DNA of 19,973 nucleotides from Tannerellaceae bacterium (lineage in GTDB: Bacteria; Bacteroidota; Bacteroidia; Bacteroidales; Tannerellaceae), in NCBI GenBank assembly GCA_031267775.1, contig JAIRYL010000093.1:1-19973 (forward strand). The letters run 5' to 3'. The notes under the pieces are model-generated. The model made no database searches. It saw nothing but the letters and a program-made list of their open reading frames with translations, and was not told the DNA's origin. Within the stretch, counting starts at the first letter, position 1, and each line of letters starts with the position of its first letter. Positions 7,485-15,255 of the stretch are shown here, in pieces. The translations under genes were made by a program, and so were the position numbers.

Positions 7485-7594
7485 ACATTTGTCCCGTCAG
7501 GGACAGAAAAACCATTATATATTATTTATTTCACGTTACTTAGCAAATTTTCATATAAAATAGATACAGCCCCGCAGACCGCAGGTCTGAATAT

Positions 7595-7628
7595 TAATAA
7601 CCCCCAATGAAGCGTAGCGATTGGGGGA
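7595..7628 (-). repeat. Right arm hairpin of the composite element
   Basis: CCCCCAAT (7601-7608) and ATTGGGGG (7620-7627) form a perfect 8-bp stem with loop GAAGCGTAGCG. Relative to the left arm, G becomes A and the paired C becomes T, so the stem is kept. Confidence 0.75.
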
Positions 7629-7692
7629 TAGCGTCAGGCGCTCCCAGACAACTCCGAATAATGTATTTGTCTGAAATAAAAAAGTAGATTAT

Positions 7693-7724
7693 TTTGCAAA
7701 GTTATTGATTAGTTGTATATTTGC
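7693..7724 (+). promoter_or_regulatory. Main promoter of the rimP operon
   Basis: TTTG at 7693-7696, a 19-base spacer and TATATTTG plus C at 7716-7724 match the Bacteroidota consensus at every defined base. Transcription should begin near 7730, giving a leader of about 60 bases before the rimP ATG at 7792. Confidence 0.75.
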
Positions 7725-7741
7725 CGCCGATTACAGAGAAG

Positions 7742-7795
7742 ATGAGGAGGGGGCGGGTAGTCCCCTCCTTTTGTTCTGACAAATGCGAGTTATGA
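7742..7795 (+). CDS. Possible 17-codon leader peptide overlapping rimP
   Basis: An ATG at 7742, about 12 bases after the predicted transcription start, opens a frame MRRGRVVPSFCSDKCEL that stops with TGA at 7793-7795. This stop overlaps the rimP ATG (7792-7794) as ATGA, the classic coupled arrangement. The frame runs through the leader hairpin and has three Arg codons among its first five. It may be chance, as there is no Shine-Dalgarno sequence and no comparison to lean on. Confidence 0.3.
   Translation: MRRGRVVPSFCSDKCEL
7745..7772 (+). promoter_or_regulatory. Leader hairpin before rimP, possible attenuator
   Basis: AGGAGGGG (7745-7752) pairs with CCCCTCCT (7762-7769), with a 9-base loop, followed directly by TTT. 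It sits between the promoter and the rimP start. The shape is that of a short intrinsic terminator or of a structure masking the start region. NusA, encoded downstream, is known to act on such hairpins, so feedback is a reasonable guess. Confidence 0.5.
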
Positions 7796-8259
7796 TTGAA
7801 CGAGAGAAAATAGTACGGCTTGTTGAAGACAACCTGACGGCGTCGGATAACTATTTGGTGGACGTAATTATCAAACCGGGGAATCTCATCGTTGTCGAGA
7901 TCGATAACGATCAGGCGGCAGGTATAGACGATTGCGTTGCGTTGAGCCAATACCTGGAGTCGCATCTCAACCGCGATGAAGAAGATTTTGAACTGGAAGT
8001 AAGTTCGGCAGGGCTAACTTCGCCCTTTAAGACGCTTAGGCAATATCTTAAAAATGTGGGTAACGAGGTGGAAGCGCTGTTGAAAAGCGGCGTAAAATTG
8101 ACGGGAATTTTGAAATCCGCCAACGAAAAAGGAATCGCGCTTGCTATCGAGAAGAAAGTGAAGCTTGAAGGGGCAAAACGGAAAACAACGGTTGAAGAAG
8201 AACAATGTTACGCGTATGATGAGATAAAATATACGAAGTATTTAATAAGATTCAAGTAA
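7792..8259 (+). CDS. rimP: Ribosome maturation factor RimP
   Basis: RimP helps assemble the 30S ribosomal subunit. The N-terminal alpha/beta domain spans about 1-75 and includes the family signature around LEVSSAGLTSPFK (68-80). The C-terminal SH3-like domain follows (about 82-155: EVEALLKSGVKLTGILK, then KVKLEGAKR and EIKYTKYLIRF). I chose ATG 7792, giving 155 residues beginning MIEREKIV, the usual length in Bacteroides. An in-frame ATG at 7783 would add MRV. It is the first gene of a long operon, 12 bases before nusA, which is the normal neighbour in most bacteria. Confidence 0.95.
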   Translation: MIEREKIVRLVEDNLTASDNYLVDVIIKPGNLIVVEIDNDQAAGIDDCVALSQYLESHLNRDEEDFELEVSSAGLTSPFKTLRQYLKNVGNEVEALLKSGVKLTGILKSANEKGIALAIEKKVKLEGAKRKTTVEEEQCYAYDEIKYTKYLIRFK

Positions 8260-8271
8260 GAAAAGAAAAAT

Positions 8272-9561
8272 ATGGCCAAAAGAGAGGAAATAGTCAGCAT
8301 GATTGACACCCTTGCAGAATTCAAGGACTTAAAAAATATTGATAAAGAAACGATGATTAGCGTATTGGAGGATTCGTTCCGCAATGTAATCGCTAAAATG
8401 TTTGGTACAGATGAAAATTATGACGTGATTATCAATCCTGAAAAAGGAGATTTTGAGATATGGAGAAACCGCGTGGCTGTAGCTGATCAGGAACTTGAAG
8501 ACCCTAACCTGCAAATTACGTTGACGGAAGCCCGTAAAATTGTACCGGACAGCGAGATTGGAGAGGAAATTACGGATGAAGTACATTTTGCTAAATTCGG
8601 GCGTCGCGCTATCTTAAATCTGCGTCAAACATTGTCCTCAAAAATTCTTGAATTACAGAAAGACAGCTTATTGGCAAAATATAAAGAAAAAACAGGCCAG
8701 ATTATAGCGGCCGAAGTTTATCAGGTTTGGAAGAAAGAAATTCTCTTGCTGGACGATGAAGGCAATGAACTTTTACTTCCTAAGACAGAGCAGATTCCCA
8801 CAGATTTTTACCGTAAAGGAGAAACAGTCCGGGCGATTGTGCAGAAAGTGGATAATATCAATAATAATCCGAAAATTACGCTTTCGCGAACAGATAACGT
8901 CTTTTTGCAACGACTGTTTGAGCTGGAAGTTCCGGAAATTCACGACGGGCTGATTACGATAAAAGCCATTGCCCGTATTCCCGGAGAAAGAGCCAAAGTA
9001 GCCGTTGAATCGTACGACGACCGGATTGACCCGGTAGGCGCTTGCGTCGGGATGAAAGGTTCGCGTATACATGGTATCGTTCGCGAGTTGAGAAACGAAA
9101 ATATCGATGTGATTAATTATACGACAAACGACGCCTTGTTTATTCAACGCGCGTTAAGCCCCGCAAAGGTATCTTCCATACGTGTCTACAAAGAAGTGAC
9201 GGAGAAGGAAGAAGAACGCAAAAAAGCAGAGGTTTATCTTCGCCCTGAAGAAGTATCGCTGGCCATTGGGAAAGGCGGTTTGAATATTAAGCTGGCCTGC
9301 ATGCTGACAGACTATATCATTGACGTATTCCGCGATATAGACACTGCGGACGAAGAAGATATCTATCTGGATGAATTTGCCGACGAAATTGATAGCTGGG
9401 TAATTGACGCGCTGAAAAACATAGGTTGCTATACGGCGAAAAATGTACTGGCCATGAGTCGGGAAGAAATTATCGAACGGGCCGACCTTGAAGAACAGAC
9501 AGTAGACGACGTGCTGGGTATATTGTCTGCCGAATTTGAAGATGATGAGACAAATGACTAA
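8272..9561 (+). CDS. nusA: Transcription termination/antitermination protein NusA
   Basis: NusA binds RNA polymerase and nascent RNA and governs pausing, termination and antitermination. The N-terminal polymerase-binding domain covers about 1-130 and the S1 domain about 135-200. Two KH domains follow, with GMKG at 259-262 and AIGKGG at 331-336. The last 60 or so residues (about 365-429) form a short acidic tail with one helix-hairpin-helix-like repeat (IDSWVIDALKNIGCYTAKNVLAMS). This is shorter than the E. coli protein, which has two such repeats, and is normal for Bacteroidota. It lies 12 bases after rimP and 24 bases before infB. Confidence 0.97.
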   Translation: MAKREEIVSMIDTLAEFKDLKNIDKETMISVLEDSFRNVIAKMFGTDENYDVIINPEKGDFEIWRNRVAVADQELEDPNLQITLTEARKIVPDSEIGEEITDEVHFAKFGRRAILNLRQTLSSKILELQKDSLLAKYKEKTGQIIAAEVYQVWKKEILLLDDEGNELLLPKTEQIPTDFYRKGETVRAIVQKVDNINNNPKITLSRTDNVFLQRLFELEVPEIHDGLITIKAIARIPGERAKVAVESYDDRIDPVGACVGMKGSRIHGIVRELRNENIDVINYTTNDALFIQRALSPAKVSSIRVYKEVTEKEEERKKAEVYLRPEEVSLAIGKGGLNIKLACMLTDYIIDVFRDIDTADEEDIYLDEFADEIDSWVIDALKNIGCYTAKNVLAMSREEIIERADLEEQTVDDVLGILSAEFEDDETND

Positions 9562-9585
9562 AAAAGCATTACGACAAAGTTAAAT

Positions 9586-12498
9586 ATGCCTGTAAAATTA
9601 AAAGAAGTAATAAGAAACTTAAATGTAGGGCTTTCTACGGTAGTAGACTTTCTTCAAAAGAATGGCCACCTGGTAGAAAGTAACCCGAATACGAGAATTA
9701 GTGAAGAACAGCTTACTTTGCTCGTAAAAGAATTTGGGAAAAATTTATCGCCGCAAGAGCGCGAGTATTTGTTTCAAAGGCCGAAGGCGAAGGAAGCGCC
9801 TCTCCCTAAACCTGAAATAGCGAAAGAAAAGGAGCCGGAAGAAATTAAAACGGAAGTTCCCGAAGAATTTAAACCGAAAATTGTTACAAAAGGTAAAATA
9901 GAACTGAATCGGCCGAAGAAAGCGATACCTTCTCCAATTATTGTGGAAAAACAGCCCCTAGCGGAAAAACCGGAAGAAGAAGTAGTTGAAGTTCCTGTCT
10001 TTTCGGATGAAAAGATTGAACCTGTCGAGACAAAAGAGACAACTCCTGTAGAAGTAAATAAAGAAATTGTGAAAGAAGAAGAAAAGGAACTTCCTGAACC
10101 GACTGTTACAAATGTAGCAAAAGAAGAGCCTGACGAGGAAGTAGAACCCGACTTGGTAGAAAACCGGGATAAAGAGGCGGATAACGCGCCGTTCCGGATT
10201 AATACGCCAAAAATCAAATCAAACATTAAGGTTACAGGTAAAATAGATCTTTCTGCCATTAACCAGTCTACTCGCCCTAAAAAGAAAACGAAAGAAGAGC
10301 GAAAGAAAGAACGGAATGAAAAGCAGCGCGAAAAGTTTACCGCAACCAAACCCGCCCAGCCAAGCCCTTCTCAACCCTTTAAAGGGCCTAAAGATGGCGC
10401 GAAGACAGGTACGGCGCCGGCAAAACCGGCGACTGAAAACGCAGATAAAGATAAAGACGGGAAGAAGAAACGGAAACGGATTAAGAAGGATCGCGTGGAT
10501 ATCAACAATACGCCCGGAACTAATTTTTCGCGCGCACACAGAGACGACCGCGGCAAAAACCGCTTGCGTAAACCGGTAAAAGCAGAGATTAGCGAAGAGG
10601 ATGTGCAAAAACAAATAAAAGAAACGCTGGCCCGGCTTACGCATAAAGGGAGTAAAAGCAGTAAGGGGGCCAAATACCGTCGCGATAAACGCGATGCGGC
10701 CTTACAACGCGAACACGAGCTGATGGAGCTGGAAGAACAGGCAAGCAAAGTGTTGAAACTAACGGAGTTTGTTACGGCGAACGACTTGGCCAATATGATG
10801 AATATTCCGGTTACGCAGGTTATTGCTACCTGTATGAGTATTGGGATTATGGTTTCTATTAATCAACGCTTAGACGCCGAAACGATTAATATTGTAGCGG
10901 AAGAATTTGATTTTAAAACAGAGTACGTGAGCGCAGAAGTGGTAGAAGCTATTAAAACAGACGAGGCCGACAACGAGGAGGATTGGGTTTCCCGTCCGCC
11001 TATCGTAACGGTGATGGGGCATGTAGACCATGGAAAAACGTCCTTACTTGATAATATTCGTAACGCAAATGTAATTGCCGGAGAAGCCGGAGGAATTACC
11101 CAGCATATAGGCGCCTATAATGTGAAAATACAGAGCGGACGGCGGATTACTTTCCTGGATACGCCGGGACACGAAGCGTTTACCGCTATGCGCGCGCGGG
11201 GCGCGAAAATAACGGATCTGGCCATTATTATTGTGGCGGCCGACGATAATGTGATGCCGCAGACGGTAGAGGCCATCAATCATGCTTCGGCTGCGGGCGT
11301 GCCGATTGTATTTGCTATTAACAAAGTAGATAAACCAAGCGCCAATCCTGAAAAAATTAAGGAAGAGCTGGCCAATATGAATTATTTGGTGGAAGACTGG
11401 GGCGGTAAATACCAAAGCCAGGAAATCTCGGCCAAAAAGGGGGTTGGAATAGAAGAATTATTGGAAAAGGTATTGCTCGAAGCCGATATGCTTGAATTGA
11501 AAGCGAATCCTAAATTGAGAGCGACCGGTTCTATTATTGAATCTTCGCTGGATAAAGGACGCGGATATGTAGCGACTATACTGGTAGAGAACGGAACGTT
11601 GAAAACAGGCGACGTGGTGCTGGCAGGTACGCATTTCGGACGCATTAAGGCCATGTTTAACGAACGTAATCAGCGGAAAGATACAGCCGGCCCTTCGGAA
11701 CCCATGTTGATTTTAGGATTGAATGGCGCGCCGCAGGCAGGCGATACGTTTAATGTGCTGGAAACAGACCAGGAGGCTCGTGAAATAGCCGGACGCCGCG
11801 AACAGTTACAACGCGAACTGGGATTGCGCACGCAGAAAATGTTGACGCTCGACGATATTGGACGCCGTATAGCCGTAGGTAGCTTCCAGGAACTGAACGT
11901 TATTGTAAAAGGCGACGTGGACGGTTCTGTAGAGGCCTTGTCGGACTCCCTGATCCGTCTTTCTACCGAACTGATACAGGTAAATGTGATACATAAAGCG
12001 GTAGGGCAGATTTCCGAATCGGACGTTGTTCTGGCAGCCGCTTCCGACGCTATCATTATAGGTTTCCAGGTACGTCCTTCGCAGTCTGCCCGGCGACTGG
12101 CGGATAAAGATGGCGTGGAAATACGTTTATACTCTATTATTTATAATGCGATAGAAGAGGTAAAGAGCGCGATGGAGGGTATGCTTGCCCCGGAAATGAA
12201 AGAAGAAATTACCGCCCTTGTCGAAGTGCGCGAAGTTTTCAAAATTACCAAAGTGGGTACGGTGGCCGGATGTATGGTGAAGGAAGGTAAAATGAAACGA
12301 AACAATAAAATCCATCTGATTCGCGACGGTATTGTGATCTATACCGGCGACTTGGGATCGCTGAAGCGGTTTAAAGAGGATGTGAAAGAGGTTTCTTTTG
12401 GATATGAATGCGGTTTGAATATTGCCGGATATAATGATATTAAAATAGGCGATATGATTGAAGCCTATGAGGAGATAGAAGTGAAAAAATCTTTATAA
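9586..12498 (+). CDS. infB: Translation initiation factor IF-2
   Basis: IF-2 is the GTPase that brings initiator fMet-tRNA to the 30S subunit and promotes subunit joining. The first 55 or so residues form an IF2_N-type domain (VKLKEVIRNLNVGLSTVVDFLQK). A long Lys/Glu/Pro-rich, low-complexity linker runs from about 65 to 350, followed by a second helical segment (about 385-440). The G domain shows GHVDHGKT (478-485), DTPGHE (525-530) and NKVD (579-582). Domains II, III and the fMet-tRNA-binding C-terminal domain are complete, ending at GYNDIKIGDMIEAYEEIEV. At 970 residues the length is normal for Bacteroidota. It is 24 bases after nusA and 3 bases before cvpA. Confidence 0.98.
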   Translation: MPVKLKEVIRNLNVGLSTVVDFLQKNGHLVESNPNTRISEEQLTLLVKEFGKNLSPQEREYLFQRPKAKEAPLPKPEIAKEKEPEEIKTEVPEEFKPKIVTKGKIELNRPKKAIPSPIIVEKQPLAEKPEEEVVEVPVFSDEKIEPVETKETTPVEVNKEIVKEEEKELPEPTVTNVAKEEPDEEVEPDLVENRDKEADNAPFRINTPKIKSNIKVTGKIDLSAINQSTRPKKKTKEERKKERNEKQREKFTATKPAQPSPSQPFKGPKDGAKTGTAPAKPATENADKDKDGKKKRKRIKKDRVDINNTPGTNFSRAHRDDRGKNRLRKPVKAEISEEDVQKQIKETLARLTHKGSKSSKGAKYRRDKRDAALQREHELMELEEQASKVLKLTEFVTANDLANMMNIPVTQVIATCMSIGIMVSINQRLDAETINIVAEEFDFKTEYVSAEVVEAIKTDEADNEEDWVSRPPIVTVMGHVDHGKTSLLDNIRNANVIAGEAGGITQHIGAYNVKIQSGRRITFLDTPGHEAFTAMRARGAKITDLAIIIVAADDNVMPQTVEAINHASAAGVPIVFAINKVDKPSANPEKIKEELANMNYLVEDWGGKYQSQEISAKKGVGIEELLEKVLLEADMLELKANPKLRATGSIIESSLDKGRGYVATILVENGTLKTGDVVLAGTHFGRIKAMFNERNQRKDTAGPSEPMLILGLNGAPQAGDTFNVLETDQEAREIAGRREQLQRELGLRTQKMLTLDDIGRRIAVGSFQELNVIVKGDVDGSVEALSDSLIRLSTELIQVNVIHKAVGQISESDVVLAAASDAIIIGFQVRPSQSARRLADKDGVEIRLYSIIYNAIEEVKSAMEGMLAPEMKEEITALVEVREVFKITKVGTVAGCMVKEGKMKRNNKIHLIRDGIVIYTGDLGSLKRFKEDVKEVSFGYECGLNIAGYNDIKIGDMIEAYEEIEVKKSL

Positions 12499-12501
12499 GA
12501 T

Positions 12502-12999
12502 ATGAAAATGAATTGGTTAGACATTGTTCTGGTGTGTCTGGCAACCATAGGATTAATGAAAGGCCTGTTTGATGGAGTTGTCAAACAGGTTGTTTCGCTT
12601 ATAGCCCTGGCGATAGCTATATTCTTATGCGGGAAAGTAGCCGCCTGGTTAAAAGGATATATCCTCTCCTGGGGGTGGGCGCCTGAACAGGGCGTAACGA
12701 TTCTCAGCTATATTTTAGGATTTCTTTTAATTGTCGGACTATTATTGCTGGCAGGCGAAATAGTACATAAGGTAATTGACGTTACGCCTTTAAGCATATT
12801 AAATCATCTGGCCGGCGGAATACTTGGCTTATTGCTTATGATTGTTTTTACCAGTCTGTCGTTAAATTTGATCGAGATTGCCGACAGGAAATCGGCGCTC
12901 ATTTCTGTGGAATCTAAAGTGGAGTCGCGGTTTTATAATCCGGTTAAGCAGATTATCCCGGTCATTTATCCTTCCGGCTTATTTTCTATAGAGGAATAA
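12502..12999 (+). CDS. cvpA: CvpA-family inner-membrane protein
   Basis: This 165-residue protein has four hydrophobic segments (about 5-20, 27-49, 66-88 and 101-124) and the CvpA N-terminal pattern NWLDIVLVCLATIGLMKGLFDG. CvpA was named for colicin V production in E. coli, and its role is still poorly known; envelope-stress functions have been proposed. The start is either ATG 12502 or ATG 12508. It begins 3 bases after the infB stop and ends 22 bases before sufB, so it is part of the same transcript. The C-terminal 35 residues are soluble. Confidence 0.9.
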   Translation: MKMNWLDIVLVCLATIGLMKGLFDGVVKQVVSLIALAIAIFLCGKVAAWLKGYILSWGWAPEQGVTILSYILGFLLIVGLLLLAGEIVHKVIDVTPLSILNHLAGGILGLLLMIVFTSLSLNLIEIADRKSALISVESKVESRFYNPVKQIIPVIYPSGLFSIEE

Positions 13000-13021
13000 C
13001 TATTTTTATATTCATGGCGCT

Positions 13022-14467
13022 ATGCAAGACTCAAATAAAATTATTGACGAAGTAACAACGAACGATTATAAATACGGATTTGTTACCGACGTCGATACGG
13101 AAACGATTCATAAAGGATTAGACGAGAAGATTGTCCGTATCATATCTGCTAAAAAAAAGGAACCGGAGTGGTTGTTGGAATTCAGGTTGAAGGCATACCG
13201 CCATTGGTTAACGATGGAAACGCCTGCCTGGGCGCATCTGACAATTCCGCCGATTAATTATCAGGATATCATTTATTATGCGGCGCCCAGGAGAAAAAAA
13301 GGCCCCAAAAAGCTGGACGAAGTCGATCCCGAATTACTGAAAACGTTTGATAAGTTAGGAATCTCGTTACAGGAGCAAAAACAGTTGGTTGGCATGGCGG
13401 TAGACGCTGTGATGGATAGCGTATCCGTAAAGACGACTTTTAAGGATGTGCTGGCTGAAAAAGGTATTATCTTTTCTTCATTTAGCGAGGCTGTGCAACA
13501 TCATCCGGATTTGATCCGGAAATATCTGGGCACCGTAGTGGGTTACCGGGATAACTTTTTTGCCGCGTTGAACTCGGCCGTTTTTTCAGACGGTTCCTTT
13601 GTTTATATACCCAAGGGGGTGCGTTGTCCGATGGAATTGAGTACTTATTTCCGTATAAACGCAAAGAATACCGGACAGTTTGAACGAACGCTTCTGGTGG
13701 CCGACGATGAATCGTATGTCAGTTATCTGGAAGGATGTACGGCTCCCATGCGCGACGAGAATCAGCTTCATGCGGCAATCGTCGAAATTATTGCTAAAGA
13801 ACAGGCGGAAGTAAAATATTCTACGGTGCAGAATTGGTATCCGGGCGATAAGGAAGGGAAAGGGGGTATTTATAATTTTGTTACCAAGCGCGGACTTTGT
13901 AAAGGGAAAGGAAGTAAAATCTCCTGGACGCAGGTTGAAACAGGATCTGCCATAACCTGGAAATATCCCAGTTGTATTCTGGCCGGAGACGATTCGACCG
14001 GAGAGTTTTACTCTGTTGCGGTAACAAATAATCATCAACAGGCAGATACCGGAACTAAAATGATTCATCTTGGAAAAAATACCAGAAGCCGGATTGTATC
14101 GAAAGGTATTTCTGCCGGATGCAGTCAAAACAGTTATCGGGGGTTGGTGAAGGTATCTCCGCGCGCCGAAGGAGCGCGGAATCACAGTCAGTGCGACAGT
14201 TTACTGCTCAGTTCTACGTGCGGAGCACATACATTTCCGTATGCAGAGATACAGAATGAAACGGCCATTATAGAACATGAAGCTACCACAAGTAAAATCA
14301 GCGAGGAACAATTGTTTTATTGTAATCAGCGGGGAATATCCACCGAAGAAGCCGTTGGACTGATTGTGAATGGCTACGCAAAAGAGGTAATGAATAAATT
14401 GCCGATGGAGTTTGCCGTGGAGGCTCAAAAACTATTGTCTATCTCATTGGAAGGAAATGTAGGATAA
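13022..14467 (+). CDS. sufB: Fe-S cluster assembly scaffold SufB
   Basis: SufB is the main scaffold of the SufBC2D complex, where iron and persulfide sulfur are put together into Fe-S clusters. The protein is full length (481 residues), with the C-terminal beta-helix region. Residues equivalent to those needed in E. coli are present: Cys239 in LEGCTAPMRDENQ (E. coli Cys254), Cys391 in SQCDS (Cys405) and His419 in EHEATTSKISEEQLFYC (His433). It follows cvpA by 22 bases and precedes sufC by about 18 to 30, depending on the sufC start. No separate promoter is obvious, so it probably depends on the rimP promoters. Confidence 0.97.
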   Translation: MQDSNKIIDEVTTNDYKYGFVTDVDTETIHKGLDEKIVRIISAKKKEPEWLLEFRLKAYRHWLTMETPAWAHLTIPPINYQDIIYYAAPRRKKGPKKLDEVDPELLKTFDKLGISLQEQKQLVGMAVDAVMDSVSVKTTFKDVLAEKGIIFSSFSEAVQHHPDLIRKYLGTVVGYRDNFFAALNSAVFSDGSFVYIPKGVRCPMELSTYFRINAKNTGQFERTLLVADDESYVSYLEGCTAPMRDENQLHAAIVEIIAKEQAEVKYSTVQNWYPGDKEGKGGIYNFVTKRGLCKGKGSKISWTQVETGSAITWKYPSCILAGDDSTGEFYSVAVTNNHQQADTGTKMIHLGKNTRSRIVSKGISAGCSQNSYRGLVKVSPRAEGARNHSQCDSLLLSSTCGAHTFPYAEIQNETAIIEHEATTSKISEEQLFYCNQRGISTEEAVGLIVNGYAKEVMNKLPMEFAVEAQKLLSISLEGNVG

Positions 14468-14497
14468 ATGGAATGATTAACGCGAATGGTGAATAAC

Positions 14498-15253
14498 ATG
14501 TTGTTAGAAATAAAAAACTTGCATGCCGGTATAAACGGCAGGGAAATATTAAAAGGGATTAACCTCTCGGTAAATAAAGGGGAGATTCATGCCATTATGG
14601 GGCCGAACGGTTCCGGTAAAAGTACGTTGAGCAGCGTATTGGTAGGGCATCCCGCTTTTAAAGTTACGGAAGGAACCGTTCTTTATCAGGGGAAAAACTT
14701 GCTCGAACTTTCGCCGGAAGACAGGAGCAGGGAAGGTATCTTTCTTAGTTTTCAGTATCCGGTAGAGATACCGGGCGTAAGCATGGTAAACTTTATGCGT
14801 GCAGCCGTAAACGAACACCGCAAATATAACAACCTTGAACCTGTTTCGGCCACAGACTTCCTGAAGCTGATGCGGGAGAAACGGGCTATTGTAGATATGG
14901 ACAGCAAGCTTACGGGGCGCAGCGTAAACGAGGGATTTTCGGGAGGAGAAAAAAAACGGAATGAAATTTTCCAGATGGTTATGCTGGAACCGAAACTGGC
15001 TATTCTTGACGAAACGGACAGCGGCTTGGATATAGATGCTTTACGGATTGTGGCGAATGGCGTAAATTCGTTGCGGACGCCCCAAAATACCACCCTTGTT
15101 ATTACGCATTATCAGCGATTGCTGGATTATATCAAACCGGATGTAGTGCATGTATTGTATAAAGGGCGGATTATTAAAACGGGAGGCCCCGAATTAGCGA
15201 TAGAATTGGAAAAGAAAGGCTATGACTGGTTGAAAACCGAAGCCGGCGAATAA
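14498..15253 (+). CDS. sufC: Fe-S cluster assembly ATPase SufC
   Basis: SufC is the ABC-type ATPase of the SufBCD scaffold; its ATP-driven dimerisation opens SufB and SufD for cluster formation. Counting from ATG 14498 it shows Walker A GPNGSGKST (35-43), Q-loop (SFQYP), signature SGGEKKR (148-154), Walker B with DETDSGLD (171-178) and a switch His in VITHYQR. I prefer ATG 14498 (MLLEIKNLHA, 251 residues) because Bacteroidota SufC proteins normally start right at this strand. An in-frame ATG at 14486 would add four residues. It is 2 bases from sufD. Confidence 0.97.
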   Translation: MLLEIKNLHAGINGREILKGINLSVNKGEIHAIMGPNGSGKSTLSSVLVGHPAFKVTEGTVLYQGKNLLELSPEDRSREGIFLSFQYPVEIPGVSMVNFMRAAVNEHRKYNNLEPVSATDFLKLMREKRAIVDMDSKLTGRSVNEGFSGGEKKRNEIFQMVMLEPKLAILDETDSGLDIDALRIVANGVNSLRTPQNTTLVITHYQRLLDYIKPDVVHVLYKGRIIKTGGPELAIELEKKGYDWLKTEAGE

Positions 15254-15255
15254 AT

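Larger units (their letters stand above)
7409..7628. repeat. Composite element of small GC hairpins (REP/BIME-like)
   Basis: Five hairpins lie in 220 bases. TCAACCC/GGGTTGA (7409-7425) has a 3-base loop, TGTCCC/GGGACA (7490-7505) a 4-base loop, and CAGACC/GGTCTG (7575-7589) a 3-base loop. Two larger arms, 7451-7484 and 7595-7628, are reverse complements over 34 bp with three differences. A frame of 62 codons runs through at 7422-7610, but it is made of these repeats and has no sign of being a gene. The mix resembles composite REP-type elements of Bacteroidota genomes, which are often linked to RAYT transposases; none is present in the window. Confidence 0.65.

Noticed and set aside
7422..7610. 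Plus-strand frame of 62 codons upstream of rimP
   Set aside because: It is made almost wholly of the hairpin element; the peptide shows no family resemblance and starts within a GC repeat.
7645..7673. CAGACAA/TTGTCTG stem before the rimP promoter as a terminator
   Set aside because: The stem has a 15-base loop and is followed by A-rich, not T-rich, sequence on the plus strand.
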